From: Lasioglossum baleicum
Lineage: Eukaryota > Arthropoda > Insecta > Hymenoptera > Halictidae
Direction: 5' to 3'
DNA length: 64,000 bases
Assembly: GCF_051020765.1 (NCBI RefSeq)
Contig: NW_027469523.1
Span: forward strand, 1 to 64,000
Numbering within the stretch: position 1 is the stretch's first letter; each line of letters starts with the position of its first letter. A program made the translations under genes and the position numbers. A model generated the notes under the pieces. It made no database searches. It saw only the letters and a program-made list of their open reading frames with translations, and had not been told where the DNA came from. This document shows positions 1 through 10,856 of this stretch, one piece after another.

Positions 1-4
1 CTAG

Positions 5-23
5 CCATGCGCATCCCAAAAAA
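5..23 (+). repeat. Truncated B (19 bp), the fixed A-to-B junction
   Basis: After CTAG of the last A, the first B of each run lacks five bases of its 5' part and reads CCATGCGCATCCC plus A6. The same junction is used at every A-to-B switch I examined; a common variant begins GCATGCGC instead (for example at 290). The lost bases remove half of the 12-bp palindrome. This junction form, present in essentially all blocks, implies one founding recombination event that was later amplified. Confidence 0.93.
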
Positions 24-47
24 CCTGCGCATGCGCATCCCAAAAAA
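24..47 (+). repeat. Monomer B, representative 24-bp unit (type K, A6 end)
   Basis: The unit starts CCTGCGCATGCGCATCCC and ends in six A. The next unit (48-71) is the other main form, type Q, ending ACAAAA. Bases 3-14 of the unit form the perfect 12-bp palindrome TGCGCATGCGCA, which strictly alternates pyrimidine and purine. In almost every B-run the K forms come first and the Q forms last. Minor variants include GCGCCTCCC (third position of four-unit runs following a C-type A), an AATAAA end and an ACAATA end. Confidence 0.97.
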
Positions 48-95
48 CCTGCGCATGCGCATCCCACAAAACCTGCGCATGCGCATCCCACAAAA

Positions 96-121
96 CCTCG
101 CACGTGTTTTTACTCGACTAG
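96..121 (+). repeat. Truncated A (26 bp), the fixed B-to-A junction
   Basis: After the last Q-type B, the first A of each run lacks its first 16 bases, including the GGATGCATCC palindrome, and begins CCTCGCACGTG. The CCTC shared by the A body and the CCT of a following B suggests a microhomology joint; that is an inference. A variant CCTTGCACGTG marks a particular block type (for example 3691, 33542, 35632). Together with the 19-bp truncated B it adds 45 bp per cycle, a multiple of three. Confidence 0.93.
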
Positions 122-163
122 CCTGCGGGATGCATCCTCTCGCACGTGTTTTTACTCGACTAG
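122..163 (+). repeat. Monomer A, representative 42-bp unit
   Basis: This unit runs from CCTGCGGG to CTCGACTAG and is followed immediately by an identical unit at 164-205. It contains, in order, the perfect palindrome GGATGCATCC, the palindromic core CACGTG, a T5 tract and CTCGACTAG. The main polymorphism is the base after T5: A, G or C. The C form appears almost only in the last A before a B-run. Other recurring subtypes are CCTGCAGG for CCTGCGGG, CACTTG for CACGTG, CACGTTTTTTT, TTTGTGCTC, GGATTCATCC and CATCTTC. Each recurs at defined positions of higher-order blocks rather than at random. Confidence 0.97.
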
Positions 164-1534
164 CCTGCGGGATGCATCCTCTCGCACGTGTTTTTACTCG
201 ACTAGCCTGCGGGATGCATCCTCTCGCACGTGTTTTTGCTCGGCTAGCCTGCGGGATGCATCCTCTCGCACGTGTTTTTGCTCGACTAGGCATGCGCATC
301 CCAAAAAACCTGCGCATGCGCATCCCACAAAACCTGCGCATGCGCATCCCACAAAACCTCGCACGTGTTTTTACTCGACTAGCATGCGGGATGCATCCTC
401 TCGCACGTGTTTTTCCTCGACTAGCCATGCGCATCCCAAAAAATCTGCGCTTGCGCATCCCAAAAAACCTGCGCATGCGCCTCCCACAAAACCTGCGCAT
501 GCGCATCCCACAAAACCTCGCACGTGTTTTTACTCGACTAGCCTGCGGGATGCATCCTCTCGCACGTGTTTTTGCTCGACTAGCCTGCGGGATGCATCCT
601 CTCGCACGTGTTTTTGCTCGACTAGCCATGCGCATCCCAAAAAACCTGCGCATGCGCATCCCACAAAACCTGCGCATGCGCATCCCACAAAACCTCGCAC
701 GTGTTTTTACTCGACTAGCCTGCGGGATGCATCCTCTCGCACGTGTTTTTGCTCGACTAGCCTGCGGGATGCATCTTCTCGCACGTGTTTTTGCTCGACT
801 AGCCATGCGCATCCCAAAAAACCTGCGCATGCGCATCCCACAAAACCTGCGCATGCGCATCCCACAAAACCTCGCACGTGTTTTTACTCGACTAGCCTGC
901 GGGATGCATCCTCTCGCACGTGTTTTTACTCGACTAGCCTGCGGGATGCATCCTCTCGCACGTGTTTTTACTCGACTAGCCATGCGCATCCCAAAAAACC
1001 TGCGCATGCGCATCCCACAAAACCTGCGCATGCGCATCCCACAAAACCTCGCACGTGTTTTTACTCGACTAGCCTGCGGGATGCATCCTCTCGCACGTGT
1101 TTTTACTCGACTAGCCTGCAGGATGCATCCTCTCGCACGTGTTTTTACTCGACTAGCCTGCGGGATGCATCCTCTCGCACGTGTTTTTGCTCGACTAGCC
1201 ATGCGCATCCCAAAAAACCTGCGCATGCGCATCCCACAAAACCTGCGCATGCGCATCCCACAAAACCTCGCACGTGTTTTTACTCGACTAGCCTGCGGGA
1301 TGCATCCTCTCGCACGTGTTTTTCCTCGACTAGCCATGCGCATCCCAAAAAACCTGCGCATGCGCATCCCAAAAAACCTGCGCATGCGCCTCCCACAAAA
1401 CCTGCGCATGCGCATCCCACAAAACCTCGCACGTGTTTTTACTCGACTAGCCTGCGGGATGCATCCTCTCGCACGTGTTTTTGCTCGACTAGCCTGCGGG
1501 ATGCATCCTCTCGCACGTGTTTTTGCTCGACTAG

Positions 1535-2056
1535 CCATGCGCATCCCAATAAACCTGCGCATGCGCATCCCACAATACCTGCGCATGCGCATCCCACAAA
1601 ACCTCGCACGTGTTTTTACTCGACTAGCCTGTGGGATGCATCCTCTCGCACGTGTTTTTACTCGACTAGCCTGCGGGATGCATCCTCTCGCACGTGTTTT
1701 TACTCGTCTAGCCTGCGGGATGCATCCTCTCGCACGTGTTTTTGCTCGACTAGCCTGCGGGATGCATCCTCTCGCACGTGTTTTTGCTCGACTAGCCATG
1801 CGCATCCCAATAAACCTGCGCATGCGCATCCCACAATACCTGCGCATGCGCATCCCACAAAACCTCGCACGTGTTTTTACTCGACTAGCCTGTGGGATGC
1901 ATCCTCTCGCACGTGTTTTTACTCGACTAGCCTGCGGGATGCATCCTCTCGCACGTGTTTTTACTCGTCTAGCCTGCGGGATGCATCCTCTCGCACGTGT
2001 TTTTGCTCGACTAGCCTGCGGGATGCATCCTCTCGCACGTGTTTTTCCTCGACTAG
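1535..2056. repeat. 261-bp tandem duplication of an AATAAA-type block
   Basis: Two adjacent copies, starting at 1535 and 1796, each hold a three-unit B-run ending AATAAA, ACAATA and ACAAAA and a five-unit A-run whose first unit has CTGTGGG and whose third junction has CTCGTCTAG. They differ at the end, where the last A is G-type in the first copy and C-type in the second. This is the smallest clear single-block duplication in the window. Confidence 0.9.
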
Positions 2057-4247
2057 CCATGCGCATCCCAAAAAACCTGCGCATGCGCATCCCACAAAAC
2101 CTGCGCATGCGCATCCCACAAAACCTCGCACGTGTTTTTACTCGACTAGCCTGCGGGATGCATCCTCTCGCACGTGTTTTTACTCGACTAGCCTGCGGGA
2201 TGCATCCTCTCGCACGTGTTTTTACTCGACTAGCCTGCGGGATGCATCCTCTCGCACGTGTTTTTGCTCGACTAGCCTGCGGGATGCATCCTCCCGCACG
2301 TGTTTTTGCTCGACTAGGCATGCGCATCCCAAAAAACCTGCGCATGCGCATCCCACAAAACCTGCGCATGCGCATCCCACAAAACCTCGCACGTGTTTTT
2401 ACTCGACTAGCATGCGGGATGCATCCTCTCGCACGTGTTTTTACTCGACTAGCCATGCGCATCCCAAAAAACCTGCGCATGCGCATCCCACAAAACCTAC
2501 GCATGCGCATCCCACAAAACCTCGCACGTGTTTTTACTCGACTAGCCTGCGGGATGCATCCTCTCGCACGTGTTTTTACTCGACTAGCCTGCAGGATGCA
2601 TCCTCTCGCACGTGTTTTTACTCGACTAGCCTGCGGGATGCATCCTCTCGCACGTGTTTTTGCTCGACTAGCCTGCGGGATGCATCCTCTCGCACGTGTT
2701 TTTGCTCGACTAGGCATGCGCATCCCAAAAAACCTGCGCAAGCGCATCCCAAAAAACCTGCGCATGCGCATCCCACAAAACCTGCGCATGCGCATCCCAC
2801 AAAACCTCGCACGTGTTTTTACTCGACTAGCCTGCGGGATGCATCCTCTCGCACGTGTTTTTCCTCGACTAGCCATGCGCATCCCAAAAAACCTGCGAAT
2901 GCGCCTCCCACAAAACCTGCGCATGCGCATCCCACAAAACCTCGCACGTGTTTTTACTCGACTAGCCTGCGGGATGCATCCTCTCGCACGTGTTTTTGCT
3001 CGACTAGCCTGCGGGATGCATCCTCTCGCACGTGTTTTTGCTCGACTAGCCATGCGCATCCCAAAAAACCTGCGCATGCGCATCCCACAAAACCTGCGCA
3101 TGCGCATCCCACAAAACCTCGCACGTGTTTTTACTCGACTAGTCTGCGGGATGCATCCTCTCGCACGTGTTTTTGCTCGACTAGCCTGCGGGATGCATCC
3201 TCTCGCACGTGTTTTTGCTCGACTAGCCATGCGCATCCCAAAAAACCTGCGCATGCGCATCCCACAAAACCTGCGCATGCGCATCCCACAAAACCTCGCA
3301 CGTGTTTTTACTCGACTAGCCTGCGGGATGCATCCTCTCGCACGTGTTTTTACTCGACTAGCCTGCGGGATGCATCCTCTCGCACGTGTTTTTACTCGAC
3401 TAGCCATGCGCATCCCAAAAAACCTGCGCATGCGCATCCCACAAAACCTGCGCATGCGCATCCCACAAAACCTCGCACGTGTTTTTACTCGACTAGCCTG
3501 CGGGATGCATCCTCTCGCACGTGTTTTTACTCGACTAGCCTGCAGGATGCATCCTCTCGCACGTGTTTTTACTCGACTAGCCTGCGGGATGCATCCTCTC
3601 GCACGTGTTTTTGCTCGACTAGCCATGCGCATCCCAAAAAACCTGCGCATGCGCATCCCACAAAACCTGCGCATGCGCATCCCACAAAACCTTGCACGTG
3701 TTTTTACTCGACTAGCCTGCGGGATGCATCCTCTCGCACGTGTTTTTACTCGACTAGCCTTCGGGATTCATCCTCTCGCACGTGTTTTTACTCGACTAGC
3801 CTGCGGCATGCATCCTCTCGCACGTGTTTTTGCTCGACTAGCCTGCGGGATGCATCCTCTCGCACGTGTTTTTACTCGACTAGCCTGCGGGATGCATCCT
3901 CTCGCACGTGTTTTTACTCGACTAGCCATGCGCATCCCAAAAAACCTGCGCATGCGCATCCCAAAAAACCTGCGCATGCGCATCCCAAAAAACCTGCGCA
4001 TGCGCATCCCACAAAACCTGCGCATGCGCATCCCACAAAACCTCGCACGTGTTTTTACTCGACTAGCCTGCGGGATGCATCCTCTCGCACGTGTTTTTGC
4101 TCGACTAGCCTGCGGGATGCATCCTCTCGCACGTGTTTTTACTCGACTAGCCTGCGGGATGCATCCTCTCGCACGTGTTTTTACTCGACTACCCTGCGGG
4201 ATGCATCCTCTCGCACGTGTTTTTGCTCGACTAGCCATGCGCATCCC

Positions 4248-4254
4248 AAAAAAA
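4248..4254 (+). repeat. Seven-A tract (one-base expansion)
   Basis: The A tract after CCC has seven A instead of the usual six, shifting the three-base phase by +1. The same expansion recurs at 32554-32560, 34643-34649 and 48915-48921, each time in the B-run that follows an A unit beginning ACCCTGCGGG. Shared context argues that one slippage event was copied by duplication. Confidence 0.9.
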
Positions 4255-4302
4255 CCTGCGCATGCGCATCCCACAAAACCTGCGCATGCGCATCCCACAA
4301 AA

Positions 4303-4790
4303 CCGTGCACGTGTTTTTACTCGACTAGCCTGCGGGATGCATCCTCTCGCACGTGTTTTTGCTCGACTAGCCTGCGGGATGCATCCTCTCGCACGTGTTT
4401 TTGCTCGACTAGCCTGCGGGATGCATCCTCTCGCACGTGTTTGTGCTCGACTAGCCTGCGGGATGCATCCTCTCGCACGTGTTTTTACTCGACTAGCCTG
4501 CGGGATGCATCCTCTCGCACGTGTTTTTGCTCGACTAGCCTGCGGGATGCATCCTCTCGCACGTGTTTTTGCTCGACTAGCCTGCGGGATGCATCCTCTC
4601 GCACGTGTTTTTACTCGACTAGCCTGCAGGATGCATCCTCTCGCACGTGTTTTTGCTCGACTAGCCTGCGGGACGCATCCTCTCGCACGTGTTTTTACTC
4701 GACTAGCCTGCGGGATGCATCCTCTCGCACGTGTTTTTGCTCGACTAGCCTGCGGGATGCATCCTCTCGCACGTGTTTTTGCTCGACTAG
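4303..4790 (+). repeat. Twelve-unit A-run
   Basis: One 26-bp truncated unit (starting CCGTGCACG, a variant of the usual CCTCGCACG) is followed by eleven full 42-bp units. The length, 26 + 11 x 42 = 488 bp, matches the coordinates exactly. Subtypes in order include TTTGTGCTC at the fourth unit, CCTGCAGG near the eighth and GGGACGCATCC after it. The order closely matches the longer run at 33542-34113, so both derive from one ancestral A-run. Confidence 0.93.
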
Positions 4791-5411
4791 GCATGCGCAT
4801 CCCAAAAAACCTGCGCATGCGCATCCCAAAAAACCTGCGCATGCGCATCCCACAAAACCTGCGCATGCGCATCCCACAAAACCTCGCACGTGTTTTTACT
4901 CGACTAGCCTGCGGGATGCATCCTCTCGCACGTGTTTTTCCTCGACTAGCCATGCGCATCCCAAAAAACCTGCGCATGCGCATCCCAAAAAACCTGCGCA
5001 TGCGCCTCCCACAAAACCTGCGCATGCGCATCCCACAAAACCTCGCACGTGTTTTTACTCGACTAGCCTGTGGGATGCATCCTCTCGCACGTGTTTTTGC
5101 TCGACTAGCCTGCGGGATGCATCCTCTCGCACGCGTTTTTGCTCGACTAGCCATGCGCATCCCAAAAAACCTGCGCATGCGCATCCCACAAAACCTGCGC
5201 ATGCGCATCCCACAAAACCTCGCACGTTTTTTTACTCGACTAGCCTGCGGGATGCATCCTCTCGCACGTGTTTTTACTCGACTAGCCTGCGGGATGCATC
5301 CTCTCGCACGTGTTTTTACTCGACTAGCCTGCGGGATGCATCCTCTCGCACGTGTTTTTACTCGTCTAGCCTGCGGGATGCATCCTCTCGCACTTGTTTT
5401 TGCTCGACTAG

Positions 5412-5550
5412 CCATGCGCATCCCAAAAAACCTGCGCATGCGCATCCCACAAAACCTGCGCATGCGCATCCCACAAAACCTGCGCATGCGCATCCCAAAA
5501 AACCTGCGCATGCGCATCCCACAAAACCTGCGCATGCGCATACCACAAAA
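5412..5550 (+). repeat. B-run with broken K-to-Q polarity
   Basis: Six B units (19 + 5 x 24 = 139 bp) read K, Q, Q, K, Q, Q, whereas other runs read K first and Q last. The simplest reading is a fusion of two ordinary K-Q-Q runs with loss of the A-run between them, converting the second truncated 19-bp unit into a full 24-bp unit by recombination within B. Confidence 0.85.
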
Positions 5551-7050
5551 CCTCGCACGTGTTTTTACTCGAGTAGCCTGCGGGATGCATCCTCTCGCAC
5601 GTGTTTTTGCTCGACTAGCCTGCGGGATGCATCCTCTCGCACGTGTTTTTGCTCGACTAGCCTGCGGGATGCATCCTCTCGCACGTGTTTTTGCTCGACT
5701 AGCCTGCGGGACGCATCCTCTCGCACGTCTTTTTACTCGACTAGCCTGCGGGATGCATCCTCTCGCACGTGTTTTTACTCGACTAGCCTGCGGGATGCAT
5801 CCTCTCGCACGTGTTTTTACTCGACTACCCTGCGGGATGCATCCTCTCGCACGTGTTTTTGCTCGACTAGCCATGCGCATCCCAAAAAACCTGCGCATGC
5901 GCATCCCACAAAACCTGCGCATGCGCATCCCACAAAACCTCGCACGTGTTTTTACTCGACTAGCCTGCGGGATGCATCCTCTCGCACGTGTTTTTACTCG
6001 ACTAGCCTGCAGGATGCATCCTCTCGCACGTGTTTTTACTCGACTAGCCTGCGGGATGCATCCTCTCGCACGTGTTTTTGCTCGACTAGCCTGCGGGATG
6101 CATCCTCTCGCACGTGTTTTTGCTCGACTAGGCATGCGCATCCGAAAAAACCTGCGCATGCGCATCCCACAAAACCTGCGCATGCGCATCCCACAAAACC
6201 TCGCACGTGTTTTTACTCGACAAGCCTGCGGGATGCATCCTCTCGCACGTGTTTTTCCTCGACTAGCCATGCGCATCCCAAAAAACCTGCGCATGCGCAT
6301 CCCAAAAAACCTGCGCATGCGCTTCCCACAAAACCTCGCACGTGTTTTTACTCGACTAGCCTGCGGGATGCATCCTCTCGCACGTGTTTTTACTCGACTA
6401 GCCTGCGGGATGCATCCTCTCGCACGTGTTTTTACTCGACTAGCCTGCGGGATGCATCCTCTCGCACGTGTTTTTGCTCGACTAGCCATGCGCATCCCAA
6501 AAAACCTGCGCATGCGCATCCCACAAAACCTGCGCATGCGCATCCCACAAAACCTCGCACGTGTTTTTACTCGACTAGCCTGCGGGATGCATCCTCTCGC
6601 ACGTGTTTTTGCTCGACTAGCCATGCGCATCCCAAAAAACCTGCGCATGCGCATCCCACAAAACCTGCGCATGCGCATCCCACAAAACCTCGCACGTGTT
6701 TTTACTCGACTAGCCTGCGGGATGCATCCTCTCGCACGTGTTTTTACTCGACTAGCCTGCAGGATGCATCCTCTCGCACGTGTTTTTGCTCGACTAGCCA
6801 GCGGGACGCATCCTCTCGCACGTGTTTTTACTCGACTAGCCTGCGGGATGCATCCTCTCGCACGTGTTTTTACTCGACTAGCCTTCGGGATTCATCCTCT
6901 CGCACGTGTTTTTACTCGACTAGCCTGCGGCATGCATCCTCTCGCACGTGTTTTTGCTCGACTAGCCTGCGGGATGCATCCTCTCGCACGTGTTTTTACT
7001 CGACTAGCCTGCGGGATGCATCCTCTCGCACGTGTTTTTACTCGACTAGC
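5490..7050. repeat. 1.56-kb duplication at offset 5,367, left copy
   Basis: It aligns with 10857-12417. Diagnostic rare variants line up at the same offset: CTCGAGTAG (5571 and 10938), CCAGCGGGACG (6797 and 12164) and TTCGGGATTC (6884 and 12251). A few single-base differences separate the copies (near 5542, 6144 and 6323). The match ends near 7051, where this copy goes to a B-run and the other continues with CCTGCAGG. Confidence 0.88.
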
Positions 7051-10000
7051 CATGCGCATCCCAAAAAACCTGCGCATGCGCATCCCACAAAACCTACGCA
7101 TGCGCATCCCACAAAACCTCGCACGTGTTTTTACTCGACTAGCCTGCGGGATGCATCCTCTCGCACGTGTTTTTACTCGACTAGCCTGCAGGATGCATCC
7201 TCTCGCACGTGTTTTTACTCGACTAGCCTGCGGGATGCATCCTCTCGCACGTGTTTTTGCTCGACTAGGCATGCGCATCCCAAAAAACCTGCGCATGCGC
7301 ATCCCACAAAACCTCGCACGTGTTTTTACTCGACTAGCCTGCGGGATGCATCCTCTCGCACGTGTTTTTACTCGACTACCCTGCGGGATGCATCCTCTCG
7401 CACGTGTTTTTGCTCGACTAGCCATGCGCATCCCAAAAAACCTGCGCATGCGCATCCCACAAAACCTGCGCATGCGCATCCCACAAAACCTCGCACGTGT
7501 TTTTACTCGACTAGCCTGCGGGATGCATCCTCTCGCACGTGTTTTTGCTCGACTAGCCTGCGGGATGCATCCTCTCGCACGTGTTTTTGCTCGACTAGGC
7601 ATGAGCATCCCAAAAAACCTGCGCATGCGCATCCCAAAAAACCTGCGCATGCGCATCCCACAAAACCTCGCACGTGTTTTTACTCGACTAGCCTGCGGGA
7701 TGCATCCTCTCGCACGTGTTTTTCCTCGACTAGCCATGCGCATCCCAAAAAACCTGCGCATGCGCATCCCAAAAAACCTGCGCATGCGCATCCCACAAAA
7801 CCTGCGCATGCGCATCCCACAAAACCTCGCACGTGTTTTTACTCGACTAGCCTGCGGGATGCATCCTCTCGCACGTGTTTTTACTCGACTAGCCTGCGGG
7901 ATGCATCCTCTCGCACGTGTTTTTGCTCGGCTAGCCTGCGGGATGCATCCTCTCGCACGTGTTTTTGCTCGACTAGGCATGCGCATCCCAAAAAACCTGC
8001 GCATGCGCATCCCACAAAACCTGCGCATGCGCATCCCACAAAACCTCGCACGTGTTTTTACTCGACTAGCCTGCGGGATGCATCCTCTCGCACGTGTTTT
8101 TGCTCGACTAGCCATGCGCATCCCAAAAAATCTGCGCATGCGCATCCCAAAAAACCTGCGCATGCGCCTCCCACAAAACCTGCGCATGCGCATCCCACAA
8201 AACCTCGCACGTGTTTTTACTCGACTAGCCTGCGGGATGCATCCTCTCGCACGTGTTTTTGCTCGACTAGCCTGCGGGATGCATCCTCTCGCACGTGTTT
8301 TTGCTCGACTAGCCATGCGCATCCCAAAAAACCTGCGCATGCGCATCCCACAAGACCTGCGCATGCGCATCCCACAAAACCTCGCACGTGTTTTTACTCG
8401 ACTAGCCTGCGGGATGCATCCTCTCGCACGTGTTTTTGCTCGACTAGCCTGCGGGATGCATCTTCTCGCACGTGTTTTTGCTCGACTAGCCATGCGCATC
8501 CCAAAAAACCTGCGCATGCGCATCCCACAAAACCTGCGCATGCGCATCCCACAAAACCTCGCACGTGTTTTTACTCGACTAGCCTGCGGGATGCATCCTC
8601 TCGCACGTGTTTTTACTCGACTAGCCTGCGGGATGCATCCTCTCGCACGTGTTTTTACTCGACTAGCCATGCGCATCCCAAAAAACCTGCGCATGCGCAT
8701 CCCACAAAACCTGCGCATGCGCATCCCACAAAACCTCGCACGTGTTTTTACTCGACTAGCCTGCGGGATGCATCCTCTCGCACGTGTTTTTACTCGACTA
8801 GCCTGCAGGATGCATCCTCTCGCACGTGTTTTTACTCGACTAGCCTGCGGGATGCATCCTCTCGCACGTGTTTTTGCTCGACTAGCCATGCGCATCCCAA
8901 AAAACCTGCGCATGCGCATCCCACAAAACCTGCGCATGCGCATCCCACAAAACCTCGCACGTGTTTTTACTCGACTAGCCTGCGGGATGCATCCTCTCGC
9001 ACGTGTTTTTCCTCGACTAGCCATGCGCATCCCAAAAAACCTGCGCATGCGCATCCCAAAAAACCTGCGCATGCGCCTCCCACAAAACCTGCGCATGCGC
9101 ATCCCACAAAACCTCGCACGTGTTTTTACTCGACTAGCCTGCGGGATGCATCCTCTCGCACGTGTTTTTGCTCGACTAGCCTGCGGGATGCATCCTCTCG
9201 CACGTGTTTTTGCTCGACTAGCCATGCGCATCCCAATAAACCTGCGCATGCGCATCCCACAATACCTGCGCATGCGCATCCCACAAAACCTCGCACGTGT
9301 TTTTACTCGACTAGCCTGTGGGATGCATCCTCTCGCACGTGTTTGTACTCGACTAGCCTGCGGGATGCATCCTCTCGCACGTGTTTTTACTCGTCTAGCC
9401 TGCGGGATGCATCCTCTCGCACGTGTTTTTGCTCGACTAGCCTGCGGGATGCATCCTCTCGCACGTGTTTTTGCTCGACTAGGCATGAGCATCCCAAAAA
9501 ACCTGCGCATGCGCATCCCAAAAAACCTGCGCATGCGCATCCCACAAAACCTGCGCATGCGCATCCCACAAAACCTCGCACGTGTTTTTACTCGACTCGC
9601 CTGCGGGATGCATCCTCTCGCACGTGTTTTTCCTCGACTAGCCATGCGCATCCCAAAAAACCTGCGCATGCGCATCCCAAAAAACCTGCGCATGCGCATC
9701 CCACAAAACCTGCGCATGCGCATCCCACAAAACCTCGCACGTGTTTTTACTCGACTAGCCTGCGGGATGCATCCTCGCGCACGTGTTTTTACTCGACTAG
9801 CCTGCGGGATGCATCCTCTCGCACGTGTTTTTACTCGACTAGCCTGCGGGATGCATCCTCTCGCACGTGTTTTTGCTCGACTAGCCTGCGGGATGCATCC
9901 TCCCGCACGTGTTTTTGCTCGACTAGGCATGCGCATCCCAAAAAACCTGCGCATGCGCATCCCACAAAACCTGCGCATGCGCATCCCACAAAACCTCGCA

Positions 10001-10856
10001 CGTGTTTTTACTCGACTAGCATGCGGGATGCATCCTCTCGCACGTGTTTTTACTCGACTAGCCATGCGCATCCCAAAAAACCTGCGCATGCGCATCCCAC
10101 AAAACCTACGCATGCGCATCCCACAAAACCTCGCACGTGTTTTTACTCGACTAGCCTGCGGGATGCATCCTCTCGCACGTTTTTTTACTCGACTAGCCTG
10201 CAGGATGCATCCTCTCGCACGTGTTTTTACTCGACTAGCCTGCGGGATGCATCCTCTCGCACGTGTTTTTGCTCGACTAGCCTGCGGGATGCATCCTCTC
10301 GCACGTGTTTTTGCTCGACTAGCCTGCGGGATGCATCCTCTCGCACGTGTTTTTGCTCGACTAGCCTGCGGGATGCATCCTCTCGCACGTTTTTTTACTC
10401 GACTAGCCTGCAGGATGCATCCTCTCGCACGTGTTTTTACTCGTCTAGCCTGCGGGATGCATCCTCTCGCACTTGTTTTTGCTCGACTAGCCATGCGCAT
10501 CCCAAAAAACCTGCGCATGCGCATCCCACAAAACCTGCGCATGCGCATCCCACAAAACCTGCGCATGCGCATCCCACAAAACCTGCGCATGCGCATCCCA
10601 CAAAACCTCGCACGTGTTTTTACTCGACTAGCCTGCGGGATGCATCCTCTCGCACGTGTTTTTGCTCGACTAGCCTGCGGGATGCATCATCTCGCACGTG
10701 TTTTTGCTCGACTAGCCATGCGCATCCCAAAAAACCTGCGCATGCGCATCCCACAAAACCTGCGCATGCGCATCCCACAAAACCTCGCACGTGTTTTTAC
10801 TCGACTAGCCTGCGGGATGCATCCTCTCGCACGTGTTTTTGCTCGACTAGCCATGC

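Larger units (their letters stand above)
5..289 (+). repeat. First complete B-run plus A-run block
   Basis: The B-run at 5-95 has four units (19-bp truncated K, then K, Q, Q). The A-run at 96-289 has five (26-bp truncated, then four full 42-bp units at 122, 164, 206 and 248). The next B-run starts at 290. Blocks of this kind, differing in the number and subtype of units, are the second-level building pieces of the window. Confidence 0.95.
1..4302. repeat. Left region: mixed blocks, including a 261-bp tandem duplication
   Basis: The region is a series of B-run/A-run blocks. The B-run with AATAAA and ACAATA ends occurs at 1535 and again at 1796, giving a 261-bp direct duplication of one block whose second copy has a C-type rather than G-type last A. 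The block with TTCGGGATTC A units occurs near 3758. The region ends in the module that carries a seven-A tract at 4248-4254. No gene is seen. Confidence 0.9.
4791..8885. repeat. Mixed blocks with irregular B-run and TTCGGGATTC family
   Basis: The region holds B-run/A-run blocks of several types, including the left copy of a 1.56-kb duplication (5490-7050) and the unusual K-Q-Q-K-Q-Q run at 5412-5550. Point variants not seen in the corresponding later copy, for example TACCAC near 5542, ATCCGAAA near 6144 and GCTTCCC near 6323, suggest that this copy has diverged somewhat more. No gene is seen. Confidence 0.88.

Noticed and set aside
122..163. Yeast CDEI centromere element at CACGTG
   Set aside because: CDEI needs T before CACRTG; here the flanks are G on one side and A on the other strand. 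No CDEIII-like region follows.
122..180. CENP-B box at CTCGACTAGCCTGCGGG
   Set aside because: The CENP-B box needs TTCG and CGGG seven bases apart with a fixed A between. Here the first part is CTCG and the gap is nine bases, so the match fails on both counts.
5..289. CRISPR array
   Set aside because: Units are directly adjacent with no unique spacers, there are two unrelated monomers, and there are no cas genes or leader.
4248..4254. Seven-A tract as a simple sequencing error
   Set aside because: It recurs at the homologous place in four module copies, which favours inheritance. It cannot be fully excluded without reads, because assembly duplication could copy one error.
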